Shown in pieces: positions 16,738 through 25,232 of a stretch of 64,000 nt of DNA. Made by a program: the position numbers and the translations under genes. The stretch is from Mycobacterium marinum (GTDB lineage Bacteria; Actinomycetota; Actinomycetes; Mycobacteriales; Mycobacteriaceae), in NCBI RefSeq assembly GCF_003391395.1, contig NZ_CP024190.1, positions 558,001 through 622,000 of the forward strand, written 5' to 3'. How positions within the stretch are numbered: position 1 is the stretch's first letter; each line of letters begins with the position of its first letter. The notes under the pieces were generated by a model. It was not told the DNA's origin. It was given only the letters and a program-made list of their open reading frames with translations, and made no database searches.

Positions 16738-18099
16738 CTAGAGTCCAACGGCCTGTTCCAGGCCATGCAGTGACGTCTCCAGGTGTAGCAGGAGTCGCTG
16801 CAAGTGCGGGACACTGCGACGGCACCCGACTAGGCCGAATTCGAGCGTGCCGGCGTTGCTGAGCAGAGTGATGCTCAGCGCCTGACCGTCGTGAGCGATC
16901 GACAGTGGATAGATGCTGTCCAGCCGGGCCCCGTGCCAGTACATGGGTTTGGTCGGTCCCGGCAGGTTCGACACAATGACATTGAACGACGGCTTTGTCC
17001 ATGGGACGAAGCCCGGAACAGCTGTCAGCGTCAAAGGCGCCATATTGAAGGCCCACAACGCTTTTGCCTGCAGCGGGGACAATTCGGAAAATGCCTTCTT
17101 GTTTCGGCGCATCGACTGACTGATCATTTCCAGTCGTTTCGCCGGATCCGTGTTGTCGGTCGCGAGACCGCAAAGCACGGTCCCGACCATGGTGCCGCCG
17201 GAGTCATCGGTTTGCGAGCGCAGGCTAACCGGGACCAAGGCAACTAGCGGCGCATCCGGTAGCGCATTCTGCTCGAGCAAGTACTGGCGCAGCGCACCGG
17301 CGCACATTGCCAGCACTACATCGTTGATGGTGACCCCCGCGCATTTCGCTACGGCCCGGAACCGATCCAACGACCATGACTGCGCTGCGCATCGGCGCGC
17401 GCCGCCGACCTTCACGTTGAACAGGGTGCGCGGAGCCCCAAATGGCAGGGTCAACTGCTGCTCAACCAGCGCAGCGCGGATCAAGGACACTGTCGATGGA
17501 CCGAGTGCCATCAGAGATCCCGCCGTGTTGGCCAGCGATCCCAGCCTGGAAGAGACAACCGCGTGATCGGGCTGCGGGGGCAGATTCCATGGTGCCCGCA
17601 CTTCGGTGTCGCGAGGGTCATCCGAAAGTGCGCGCTGCAGCAGCATCAATGCCGAGGCACCGTCGAGCAGGGCATGGTGGAACTTGGAGTAGATCGCGAA
17701 CCGGCCGTCTGCCAACCCGTCCACCACATGCATTTCCCACAACGGGTAATGGCGATCGAGCAGGTGGCTGTGTAGCTGAGAAACCAATTGGAGCAGCTCG
17801 CGTACCCTCCCGGGATACGGAAGCACCGAACGTCGCACGTGATAATCGGTATCGATCTCGTTGTCGTACTGCCAGCCCAGGCTGGTAATACCGCCCAATA
17901 ATGTTGCGGGGCGCTTACGGAATGCGGGTTGTCCCTCCCGATTTGCCGCCAGGCATCTATATATCTCATCGACAAATCCCGGACCGGCCGCGTCGGGAGG
18001 GTCGAACAGCTGCAAACCGGCCACATGCATGGGGTGCTCGCGGGACTCGGTGAACAGGAAGGACGCATCGGTCGGCATCATCAATTCCATCGAAGTCAT
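16738..18099 (-). CDS. Wax ester synthase/diacylglycerol acyltransferase (WS/DGAT) family protein
   Basis: The 453-residue protein has the WS/DGAT active-site motif HHALLDG (HHxxxDG), which supplies the catalytic His, after an N-terminal MELMMPTDASFLFTE...PMHVAGLQLF typical of the family. The C-terminal NLPGP motif (VSNLPGPTKPMYW) is also present. Such enzymes join acyl-CoA to diacylglycerol or a long alcohol to make triacylglycerol or wax esters for storage. The start at 18099 (MTSMELMM) was chosen by family similarity; the frame is open 29 codons upstream but is not similar there. It lies between fadD2 and fadE6, where M. tuberculosis has no gene as I recall. Its own 226-bp upstream region suggests separate transcription. 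Confidence 0.85.
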   Translation of the reverse strand: MTSMELMMPTDASFLFTESREHPMHVAGLQLFDPPDAAGPGFVDEIYRCLAANREGQPAFRKRPATLLGGITSLGWQYDNEIDTDYHVRRSVLPYPGRVRELLQLVSQLHSHLLDRHYPLWEMHVVDGLADGRFAIYSKFHHALLDGASALMLLQRALSDDPRDTEVRAPWNLPPQPDHAVVSSRLGSLANTAGSLMALGPSTVSLIRAALVEQQLTLPFGAPRTLFNVKVGGARRCAAQSWSLDRFRAVAKCAGVTINDVVLAMCAGALRQYLLEQNALPDAPLVALVPVSLRSQTDDSGGTMVGTVLCGLATDNTDPAKRLEMISQSMRRNKKAFSELSPLQAKALWAFNMAPLTLTAVPGFVPWTKPSFNVIVSNLPGPTKPMYWHGARLDSIYPLSIAHDGQALSITLLSNAGTLEFGLVGCRRSVPHLQRLLLHLETSLHGLEQAVGL

Positions 18100-18325
18100 T
18101 AGACAGCGGGGGCCCATGGCGAGCAACCGGCATCGATGAAACTGTCGGCGGATCCCACAGCAGAGATCGTGAAATATGCGGCGCACAACAGGTCGCCGCC
18201 GGCATCTTCATTTCATGGCGACGTCGAGTTGCTGGCTGAACCTGATCGAGCCTTGGTTCAAGGAACTGGCCGGTGCGCGAACCCCGCCGCGGATCGAATC
18301 GAATCGCAGACAGACCGCTTGCGGC

Positions 18326-20512
18326 CTACGGGTCGCGGGGCAGGCCCAGCAGCCGCTCGGCGATGATGTTGAGCTGCACCTCGGAGGTGCCGCCGTAGAT
18401 CGTGGTGGCGCGACTGGATAGCAGGTACTCGCCCCACTTACCGGCCAACTCGTCGGTGTCGCCGATCGCGGCATCCGTGCCGAACGACGACACGGCGAAC
18501 TCCGCGTAGCCCTGACCGGTGCGCATCGACAGCAGCTTGGATATCGCCGCCGACGGCATGGCGTCCCCACCCGAGAGGGTCAACAGGGTGGAGCGCAGGT
18601 TGAGCACCTTGGCGGCGTGCCCCTCGGCGATCAGGTGTCCGGCGCGGTGCTGGGCGACCTGATCGAACTGGCCGTCCCGGACGAACTCGACGAACTGCGG
18701 CAAGGTGGCCAGGAAGTTGTTGTCGGTGCTGCCAATCGATACTCGTTCGGCGGTCAGGGTGTTGCGGCTGACTTCCCAGCCCCGGTTGACTTCGCCCAGG
18801 ACACACTCGTCCGGGACGAACACATCGTCGATGTAGACGGTGTTGAACATTTCGTGGCCGGTCAGCTCGCGCAGCGGCTTTACCTGTACGCCTTCGCTTT
18901 TCATGTCCAGCAGGAAGTAGGTGATGCCGTTGTGCTTGGGTGCGTTCGGGTCGGTTCTGGCCAGTAGTGCTCCCCATTGCGAGTACTGAGCGGCGGTGGT
19001 CCAAATTTTCTGTCCGGTAATGCGCCAGCCGCCGTCTACCCGCGTCGCCTTCGTGCTCAGGCCGGCCAGGTCCGAGCCGGCGCCGGGCTCCGAGAACAGC
19101 TGGCACCAGATCATCTCGCCGCGGAAGGTGGGCGGCAGAAATCGTTGCTTCTGCTCTTCGGTACCGAACGCCACGATCGACGGGAGGATCCAAGCCGCGA
19201 TGCCGACCTGGGGCCGTTTTACCCGACCGGTGCTGAACTCCTGGGCGATGATGACCTGCTCGACCGGGCTGGAGGCCCGTCCCCAGGGCTTGGGCAGATA
19301 TGGCAGCACCCAGCCGCCTTCGGCGATCGCGGCCTTTCGGGGCTCCCGATCCATCTGCTTGAGGGCCTCCACATCGGCGCGAATCTCGGCCCGCAGCTTC
19401 TCGGTGTCGGGATCCAAGTCGATGTCCACCGCTCGCATGCCCGTGGTGGTGGCGGTGTCCACCACCCGCTGTGGGTACTCGACGCTGCGGCCGAAACAGG
19501 CCGCCAGCATCAGGGCCCGGCGGTAGTAGACGTTGGTGTCGTGCTCCCAGGTGTAGCCGATGCCGCCGTGCACCTGTATGCAGTCCTGGGTGCAGCGCTG
19601 GGCTGCGGCCGGTGCCAGTGTCGCGGCGACGGCCGCGGCGAACTCGATGTGCGGGCTGTCCTCGTCTAGCGCGCGGGCCGCGTCCCACACGGCGGCGGTG
19701 GCGCGCTCGGTGTCGGCGATCATCTCGGCGCATTTGTGCTTGATCGCCTGGAACTGGCCGATCGGCCTGCCGAACTGTTCGCGGATCTTGGCGTAGCCCG
19801 ACGCGGCATCGGTGGCCCAGCGGGCTACACCCACCGCCTCGGCCGAGAGCAGGGTGGACATCAGCGCGTGGGCGGTGGTCATGCTCAGATTGCTCAGCAC
19901 CACGTCATCGCCAACCTCGACGGCGTTGGCGCGGACGTGTGCGACGGGGCGCAGCGGGTCCAGGCTGCGGACCGGTTCGATTTCAAGTTGCTCGGCGCGC
20001 AGCACCACCCACTCGTCGCCGCTATCGATGGCGACCGGCAGCACCAGAATGGAGGCCTGGGCTGCGGCTGGAACCGCGCGGACCTCGCCGCGGATGACCA
20101 GCACGCCACCGTCCTCTAGCCCCTGGCGCGTTGCGGTGAGCCCCGAGTCCAGCGCGTAGGCCGCGATGGCGGCACCGCTGGCGAGCTCGGAAAGCACCTT
20201 GGCCTCGGGGTCATGCACCGAAATCAGTGCGCTGGCGATCGCCGACGGGACGAACGGACCGGGGACCGCCCCGTAGCCGAATTCGGCCAGCGCCACAGCC
20301 AGCTCGAGGATCCCGTAACCCTGTCCGCCGACGGACTCGGCGAGATGAACACCCTGCAAGCCTTGTTCGGCCGCCGCTTGCCAGTAGGGCGGTGGATTCT
20401 CGACCGGAGTTTCCATAGCCGCGTGCAGCACTTCCGACGGCGCCACGCGCGCTACCAGTGATCGCACCGAATCGGCCAGGTCCCGATGCTCAGGGGTTAT
20501 CGCGATCGGCAT
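18326..20512 (-). CDS. fadE6: Double-domain acyl-CoA dehydrogenase
   Basis: The 728-residue protein contains two acyl-CoA dehydrogenase units in tandem (about 1-345 and 375-728), so it is roughly twice the usual size. The second half has FAD/substrate motifs such as WCQLFSEPGAGSDLAGL and ITGQKIWTTAAQYSQWG, and the C-terminal IYGGTSEVQLNIIAERLLGLP; the first half has VHGGIGYTWEHD, the C-terminal signature of an ACAD unit. The length is close to FadE6 (Rv0271c, about 731). The enzyme should catalyse the first dehydrogenation of an acyl-CoA; the substrate is unknown. It is 56 bp downstream of the hydroxyacid dehydrogenase on the same strand and so probably the last gene of that operon. Confidence 0.92.
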   Translation of the reverse strand: MPIAITPEHRDLADSVRSLVARVAPSEVLHAAMETPVENPPPYWQAAAEQGLQGVHLAESVGGQGYGILELAVALAEFGYGAVPGPFVPSAIASALISVHDPEAKVLSELASGAAIAAYALDSGLTATRQGLEDGGVLVIRGEVRAVPAAAQASILVLPVAIDSGDEWVVLRAEQLEIEPVRSLDPLRPVAHVRANAVEVGDDVVLSNLSMTTAHALMSTLLSAEAVGVARWATDAASGYAKIREQFGRPIGQFQAIKHKCAEMIADTERATAAVWDAARALDEDSPHIEFAAAVAATLAPAAAQRCTQDCIQVHGGIGYTWEHDTNVYYRRALMLAACFGRSVEYPQRVVDTATTTGMRAVDIDLDPDTEKLRAEIRADVEALKQMDREPRKAAIAEGGWVLPYLPKPWGRASSPVEQVIIAQEFSTGRVKRPQVGIAAWILPSIVAFGTEEQKQRFLPPTFRGEMIWCQLFSEPGAGSDLAGLSTKATRVDGGWRITGQKIWTTAAQYSQWGALLARTDPNAPKHNGITYFLLDMKSEGVQVKPLRELTGHEMFNTVYIDDVFVPDECVLGEVNRGWEVSRNTLTAERVSIGSTDNNFLATLPQFVEFVRDGQFDQVAQHRAGHLIAEGHAAKVLNLRSTLLTLSGGDAMPSAAISKLLSMRTGQGYAEFAVSSFGTDAAIGDTDELAGKWGEYLLSSRATTIYGGTSEVQLNIIAERLLGLPRDP

Positions 20513-20568
20513 TGCTCGCCTTCCCTTGCTTTATTGCTGAACCGCCGTATCGGCCAAGCACCTCCAAG

Positions 20569-21531
20569 CTAACAATCGGCTTTGCAGTTGACCACATTGG
20601 CTAGTGACAGGCCGTCGCGCAGGCGGCGGCAGTTGTCGACGGCCTCGGTCAGATAGCGCCGCATGGTGTCGACGGTGTACCAGGTGACGTGGGGGGTGAG
20701 CACCACGTTGTCCAAGCGCAGCAACGGATTCTCGCGCACCACCGGCTCCACGGCGAACACATCGAGCCCGGCGGCGGCCAGCGATCCGCTGCGCAGCGCG
20801 TCAACCAGGGCGTCTTCGTCGACGACGGCGCCGCGAGAAGTGTTGATCAGCAATGAATTCGGCTTCATCCGGGCCAGGGCGTCGGCGTCGAGCAGCCGAT
20901 CGGTGTGCGGCGTCAACGGCAGGTGCAGCGAGACGATGTCACTGGTGGCCAGCAGTTCGGGCAGGGGCCGCCAGCCGGGCCGCCCGTCGTCTCGGGTGCT
21001 GGTGTGCAGCACGGTTGCGCCCATCGCGGAGACTATGGTGGCCACCCGCTTGGCGATGTTGCCGTAACCGATCAGTCCGACGGTGCAACTGCCGATGTCG
21101 CGCACCGATTCGCCCAGTTGCGGGTCGGTTGGCCAGCCCCGTCCCTGCCGGGTCGCCGCGTCGAGCTCCGGCAGCCGGCGCAGCGCCGCCAGCATGAGCA
21201 GCACCGTGCCCTCGGCGACCGAAGGCGCGTTGGCGCCGGGCATGTTGGCGACGGCGATGCCGTGCTTGGTCGCGGTCGCCACGTCGATCGTGTTCACTCC
21301 GGCGCCGAGCTTTTGGACCAGCCGCAACCGCGGCGCGCGTTGCAGGTCGGCGCCCGAGAGTGGGCGCAAGACGTGCCAAATTACCTCGGCGTGGTCCAAC
21401 TCCCGATAGAAGCCACTGTCGTCGTCTTCGGCGCACCATCTGATGTCGAGCCAATCACGCTGTGCGGCAATAAATTCAAGTACCTTCTCGCCGGGGACGA
21501 AGTGGGCCAGAACTCGTAACGGCTGGTTCAC
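20569..21531 (-). CDS. D-2-hydroxyacid dehydrogenase
   Basis: The 320-residue protein is an NAD(P)-dependent D-2-hydroxyacid dehydrogenase that interconverts a 2-oxo acid and its D-2-hydroxy acid. The nucleotide-binding loop is GLIGYGNIAKR (from about 152), and the catalytic residues R233 (INTSRGAV), E262 (VFAVEP) and H281 (LTPHV) are all present. The GTG start at 21531 overlaps the stop of the upstream alpha/beta hydrolase by 4 bp, which indicates translational coupling. As I recall, M. tuberculosis has no such gene between fadE6 and Rv0272c, so this is an insertion here or a loss there. The substrate is not evident; the context suggests an acid from lipid or sterol breakdown. Confidence 0.87.
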   Translation of the reverse strand: MNQPLRVLAHFVPGEKVLEFIAAQRDWLDIRWCAEDDDSGFYRELDHAEVIWHVLRPLSGADLQRAPRLRLVQKLGAGVNTIDVATATKHGIAVANMPGANAPSVAEGTVLLMLAALRRLPELDAATRQGRGWPTDPQLGESVRDIGSCTVGLIGYGNIAKRVATIVSAMGATVLHTSTRDDGRPGWRPLPELLATSDIVSLHLPLTPHTDRLLDADALARMKPNSLLINTSRGAVVDEDALVDALRSGSLAAAGLDVFAVEPVVRENPLLRLDNVVLTPHVTWYTVDTMRRYLTEAVDNCRRLRDGLSLANVVNCKADC

Positions 21532-22661
21532 TGCCACCGCTTCGCTATCCAGTCGGTGATGGTGTCGGCTTGTTCGTCGCGTGCGCCGGGGGTGGTGAAG
21601 TAGTGGTCGGTATCGATGGAGGCGCGTGCTTTGTCCGTGCTGGCGAGCCCGTCGTAGATGCACTGCGCGTCGGAGGGGAACACTCCGGTGTCGGCGTCGG
21701 CATTGATCACCAGGGCGGGACACGTGATCCGGGCTAGGTGCGGTGCCGCCCGGGTCTGCGCCACCCGCAGGCTCCACATGCCCAGCCAGTTGCGCAGCGT
21801 GCAGGCCGCGGCGATGCCGCGCGCTGAGCGGTTTGCCCGCACCGGTTTTCCGGCATAGCACAGATTGGGCTCTCGGTTGGTCGGTTCGATGCTGGCGTCG
21901 ACCATGCGCGGATCGGCCCAGGTGCGCATCACGGTGAATGGCCGGTCGGAAAATCCCGCGGCGCGTACGCGTTTGAGTTCGTCCTCGGCCCAGTCGGTGA
22001 TGCTCTCGTTGCGCGCCGCCTGCGCCGCCCGGTAGCGGCTGAGGAACTCTGGGGAGTATGGCGGCCCGTTGCGCTCGTTGAACAGGTCCAGGTCGGGATC
22101 GGTTGCAACGGGGTCGTTTTCGTCGATGACGGCGGCGTCCATCCAGGCCGTCAGCACTTCCGGGCGGCCGGGATGGGCGGCCGTGGCCACGTAGCCGTCC
22201 GCGGTGGGTAGTTCGTTGACGCCGGCCGCCGGGCGCGTTCCCGCCAGCGGCGTTACGTTTGGATCCACCGCCTGTGACTGATAGGCGGCCATCAGCGACC
22301 CGCCTCCGGAGTTACCCAGCAGCACCACCGTTTCCGCGCCGGCGACCTCGCGCAGCCAGCGCACCCCGACCCCGATGTCGACCAGCGCGTGGTCCAGCGC
22401 AAAGTTGCTTTCGAAGCCGCGAAACCTGGTGTTCCAGCCCAGGAACCCGATGCCGCGGGCGGCCATGTAGTCGGCGAGGTAGTGCTCGGAGAAATCGATC
22501 TGGTAGTGCGTGGCGATCATCGCCACCGTTGGCCTGGTTCCGGCGGCACGGTGATAGAGCCCTTGGCACGGGTGTCCGCCGGCACCGGCTCGTCCGGCGG
22601 TCGGCGAACTCAGCCCGACGAACTCGCGGTTGATCTCGGGTGTGCCGGTTGCAGCGGACAA
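21528..22661 (-). CDS. Alpha/beta hydrolase (Rv0272c type)
   Basis: The 377-residue protein is an alpha/beta-hydrolase: the nucleophile elbow is GNSGGG, the acid is probably in VINADADTGVF and the catalytic His in IDTDHYF near the end. The length equals Rv0272c if the TTG at 22661 is used; this TTG follows a GGAGG site and lies 1 nt after the stop of the tetR gene, so the two are tightly linked. An earlier ATG in frame would lie inside the regulator gene. Family members hydrolyse esters or thioesters; the substrate is unknown. It is the second gene of a minus-strand operon tetR-hydrolase-dehydrogenase-fadE6. Confidence 0.85.
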   Translation of the reverse strand: MSAATGTPEINREFVGLSSPTAGRAGAGGHPCQGLYHRAAGTRPTVAMIATHYQIDFSEHYLADYMAARGIGFLGWNTRFRGFESNFALDHALVDIGVGVRWLREVAGAETVVLLGNSGGGSLMAAYQSQAVDPNVTPLAGTRPAAGVNELPTADGYVATAAHPGRPEVLTAWMDAAVIDENDPVATDPDLDLFNERNGPPYSPEFLSRYRAAQAARNESITDWAEDELKRVRAAGFSDRPFTVMRTWADPRMVDASIEPTNREPNLCYAGKPVRANRSARGIAAACTLRNWLGMWSLRVAQTRAAPHLARITCPALVINADADTGVFPSDAQCIYDGLASTDKARASIDTDHYFTTPGARDEQADTITDWIAKRWQ

Positions 22662-22662
22662 T

Positions 22663-23271
22663 TCAGGAGACCTCCACGCCGTAGATGGCTCGGTAGTAGA
22701 TGTTGGCCAGGGTCTGGATGCAGGCCAGGTCGTCGGGCTCTTTGGTGCGAGACCCGCTGAGCTGGATGTAACAGAACTGGTTGAACATTGCCACGATCGC
22801 CTCGGCGACCAGCTGCGGGTCGTCGCCCGGGCAGTAGCCCTCGGCCTGGGCGCGCTTGACCGTTTCCTTGATGAAACTGATGGGGACTGCACACATATCG
22901 GCCCACTGTTGGGCAAAGTCCTCGTTGACCATGGCCAACTGCGACACGCTGACCATCTCCGCGAGGCGGTTGCGATAGGTGTTCCAGTGCGCGGCGGCGG
23001 CTTCATAGGCGCGCTCCCGATTGGAGAGACCGTGGCTGGTCACCGACAGCGCCCGCTGGTTGACTTCATCGCGAAACCGCAGTGCCCACTGGCGGACCAT
23101 TGCTTCTTTGGAGTCGTAGTAGTTGTAGAAGGATGCCGCCGAGCGGCCGGCCTCGGCGGCGATGTCGGCAATCGTGGTGGCCAAGATGCCCTTGCGCGCA
23201 ATAACCGTCCGGGCGGCGGTGTCGATCGCGGCCTGCGTCTGGCGTCCGCGGTGCGTCGGGAACTCCGGCAC
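22663..23271 (-). CDS. TetR-family transcriptional regulator (Rv0273c type)
   Basis: The 202-residue protein has the TetR helix-turn-helix at about 25-60 (ILATTIADIAAEAGRSAASFYNYYDSKEAM) and an all-helical ligand domain. The GTG start at 23271 follows a GAGGAGG site. It heads an operon with the hydrolase, dehydrogenase and fadE6, and is divergent from the VOC gene. A long inverted repeat (23292-23323) lies 20 bp upstream, in the middle of the shared promoter region, and is the likely operator for autorepression and control of the VOC gene. The hydrolytic and redox enzymes around it suggest an acyl-CoA or related acid as ligand, but this is inference. Confidence 0.9.
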   Translation of the reverse strand: MPEFPTHRGRQTQAAIDTAARTVIARKGILATTIADIAAEAGRSAASFYNYYDSKEAMVRQWALRFRDEVNQRALSVTSHGLSNRERAYEAAAAHWNTYRNRLAEMVSVSQLAMVNEDFAQQWADMCAVPISFIKETVKRAQAEGYCPGDDPQLVAEAIVAMFNQFCYIQLSGSRTKEPDDLACIQTLANIYYRAIYGVEVS

Positions 23272-23291
23272 CTGGCGTACCTCCTCTGGAA

Positions 23292-23323
23292 CAAATCTGA
23301 ATCTGATGTTAGATTCAGATTTG
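23292..23323. promoter_or_regulatory. TetR operator: 13-bp perfect inverted repeat
   Basis: Arms at 23292-23304 (CAAATCTGAATCT) and 23311-23323 are perfect reverse complements with a 6-bp spacer. A second palindrome shares the right arm: GATTCA at 23312-23317 and TGAATC at 23322-23327, spacer 4 bp. Together they give three ATTCA-type half-sites in a row. The element is AT-rich in GC-rich surroundings and sits between the divergent tetR and VOC genes. Confidence 0.8.
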
Positions 23324-23361
23324 AATCGTGGCCAGGCCACGCACTTGATCGGAGTCAACAG

Positions 23362-23943
23362 ATGATCAAGCCGCACAACACCAATACCGAATTCGAGTTC
23401 GGCGGAATCAACCACGTCGCGCTGGTCTGTTCGGACATGGCTCGTACCGTGGACTTCTACAGCAACATCCTCGGGATGCCGCTGATCAAGTCGCTCGACC
23501 TGCCCGGCGGCCAGGGCCAGCACTTCTTTTTCGATGCGGGCAACGGTGACTGCGTCGCCTTCTTCTGGTTCGCCGACGCACCCGATCGCGTCCCGGGCAT
23601 CTCGTCGCCGGGGGCTATCCCCGGCATTGGCGACATCACCAGCGCCGTGAGCACCATGAACCACCTGGCCTTTCACGTACCGGCGGAAAAGTTCGACGCC
23701 TACCGGCAACGGTTGAAGGACAAGGGCGTGCGGGTCGGCCCCGTGCTCAATCACGACCACAGCGAGTTCCAGGTGTCGGCGACGGTGCATCCGGGGGTGT
23801 ACGTTCGCTCCTTCTACTTCCAGGATCCCGATGGCATCACGCTGGAATTCGCCTGCTGGATAAAGGAGTTCACTGCCGACGACACGCCGGCGGTGCCCCG
23901 CACGGCGGCAGACCGGCGGCCTCCGGTGGCAGCGGGGCACTAG
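23362..23943 (+). CDS. VOC/glyoxalase-family metalloprotein (Rv0274 type)
   Basis: The 193-residue protein has the paired beta-alpha-beta-beta-beta units of the vicinal oxygen chelate fold. Candidate metal ligands follow the family pattern: H18 (INHVAL), the second-module His (MNHLAFHV) and the Glu near the end (ITLEFAC). Families with this fold include glyoxalases, extradiol dioxygenases and methylmalonyl-CoA epimerases; the exact role is not evident. The ATG at 23362 gives the length of Rv0274. The frame is open upstream, but that region overlaps the tetR gene and its operator. It should be controlled by the operator at 23292-23323. Confidence 0.87.
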   Translation: MIKPHNTNTEFEFGGINHVALVCSDMARTVDFYSNILGMPLIKSLDLPGGQGQHFFFDAGNGDCVAFFWFADAPDRVPGISSPGAIPGIGDITSAVSTMNHLAFHVPAEKFDAYRQRLKDKGVRVGPVLNHDHSEFQVSATVHPGVYVRSFYFQDPDGITLEFACWIKEFTADDTPAVPRTAADRRPPVAAGH

Positions 23944-23949
23944 GCAAGC

Positions 23950-24498
23950 GTGACCGACGCTATCTTGACCGACGATCAGATCGCGGCACTGAGCCCGCAG
24001 CAACGGCGTGATCTGATTTCCCGGCTGGAACGGCCGCTTGGCGAGTTGGTGGACCCGACGATCCTCTCCCGGACTCGTCGTATCCGACTGCGGCTCATCA
24101 TCAGTTGCGCGCTGGTGCTGATCCCGTGGACGGTATTTCTGGGGCTGACCTTGCCGGGCAACTACGTGGCGCACAACTGGCCGGCCACTTGGGTGGGCTT
24201 CGACATCCTGTTGGTGGCCTTCATGGCGGCTACCGCGGTGCTGGGCTATCTGCGCCGCCAACTGCTGCTGCTGACCGCTTTCACCACCGGTGTGCTGCTG
24301 ATCTGTGACGCCTGGTTCGATCTGATGACGGCGGGGCCCAACGACCGCTGGTGGTCGGTGGGGTCCGCGCTGTTCATCGAGCTACCGATAGCCGTCGTGA
24401 TGATCACCGGGGCGCAACGCATCATGCGACTCACGCTGGCGCGGCTGTGGCTTATTGAGCCGGGGACGCGGCTGTGGCACCTGCCCTTGTTCCCCTGA
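23950..24498 (+). CDS. Small integral membrane protein of unknown function
   Basis: The 182-residue protein has a charged N-terminus (about 1-47) and four hydrophobic spans (about 49-68, 77-97, 104-125 and 138-155). It starts with GTG 6 bp after the VOC gene and is almost certainly co-transcribed with it. I do not recognise a family. Its 3' end overlaps the end of the convergent tetR gene by 47 bp. As I recall, M. tuberculosis lacks a gene here. Confidence 0.78.
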   Translation: MTDAILTDDQIAALSPQQRRDLISRLERPLGELVDPTILSRTRRIRLRLIISCALVLIPWTVFLGLTLPGNYVAHNWPATWVGFDILLVAFMAATAVLGYLRRQLLLLTAFTTGVLLICDAWFDLMTAGPNDRWWSVGSALFIELPIAVVMITGAQRIMRLTLARLWLIEPGTRLWHLPLFP

Positions 24499-25144
24499 GG
24501 CCGTAAAGCCTGGGATCGGAGAGTTCATCGAGCAGCGAAGCCAGCTGGTCGACGAGCTGGCCGGGCTCGAGTTCGACGTCGCCCTCGATCCAGGCGCTGA
24601 TGGTCTGGGCAACGCCGCCGACGATGAAGTGCGCGCCCACCTTGATCCGGTCGTTGGCCGGGATTCTGAGCGCATCGCCGGCATGCTGGCCCGACAGCAT
24701 GGCGAACAGTGCGCTGGATTCGGTGCGCTTGCGCACGACCACGGGATTGGCCAGGTGGGTGCTGAAGAGCAGCCGCCCGATGCGGGCGTCACCGACGATG
24801 GTGCGCACAATTTCGGCGATCCCGGCGCGGGCCTGCTCGGGAGGGGGCACCGTCGCAACCGCGGCCTGGATGGTGGTGGCCAGATCGCCGACCACCCAGT
24901 CGAAGACCCCGCCGATGAATTCATCCTTGTCGGGGAAGCTCTCGTAGAAATAGCGTGCCGACAGGCCGGCCTGGCGGCAGATGCCCCGCACCGTTAGCTC
25001 GGCGATATCGCGATCGCTGGAACCGAGCAGTTCCAGCCCGGCCTCGAGTAGCTGGCTGCGGCGAGCTGCGAGCCGTTCGGTCGCCTCCACTCCCCGGTAC
25101 GGACGCATGCTTGGGGCGCTGGACCCCTCGGTATTACTAGTCAT
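24452..25144 (-). CDS. TetR-family transcriptional regulator (Rv0275c type)
   Basis: The 230-residue protein has a TetR DNA-binding domain at about 18-70 (LLEAGLELLG...TVRGICRQAGLSARYFYESFPDKDEF) and a helical C-terminal ligand domain. The ATG at 25144 (MTSNTEGSS) was chosen because the next start upstream has no similarity; the true start may be some codons away. It is divergent from the MpaB-like gene, with 88 bp between. I see no clear palindrome in that gap, so the operator is not identified. Ligand unknown. Confidence 0.87.
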   Translation of the reverse strand: MTSNTEGSSAPSMRPYRGVEATERLAARRSQLLEAGLELLGSSDRDIAELTVRGICRQAGLSARYFYESFPDKDEFIGGVFDWVVGDLATTIQAAVATVPPPEQARAGIAEIVRTIVGDARIGRLLFSTHLANPVVVRKRTESSALFAMLSGQHAGDALRIPANDRIKVGAHFIVGGVAQTISAWIEGDVELEPGQLVDQLASLLDELSDPRLYGLRGTRAGATAASPAQ

Positions 25145-25232
25145 TGCCAAATATCTTGACATTAAAGCGGTAGCACGACACCATCGGGAAACGTGTGTTT
25201 TCACAATTGATACCCGCGGGCAGGGGGTTTCG

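Noticed and set aside
16346..16741. 131-codon frame in the gap after fadD2
   Set aside because: No similarity to a known family, no ribosome site, Arg/Ser-rich composition typical of a chance frame in GC-rich DNA.
25145..25232. Operator for the second TetR gene
   Set aside because: Only a TTGACA-like hexamer at 25156 without a convincing -10 or palindrome; not enough to call.
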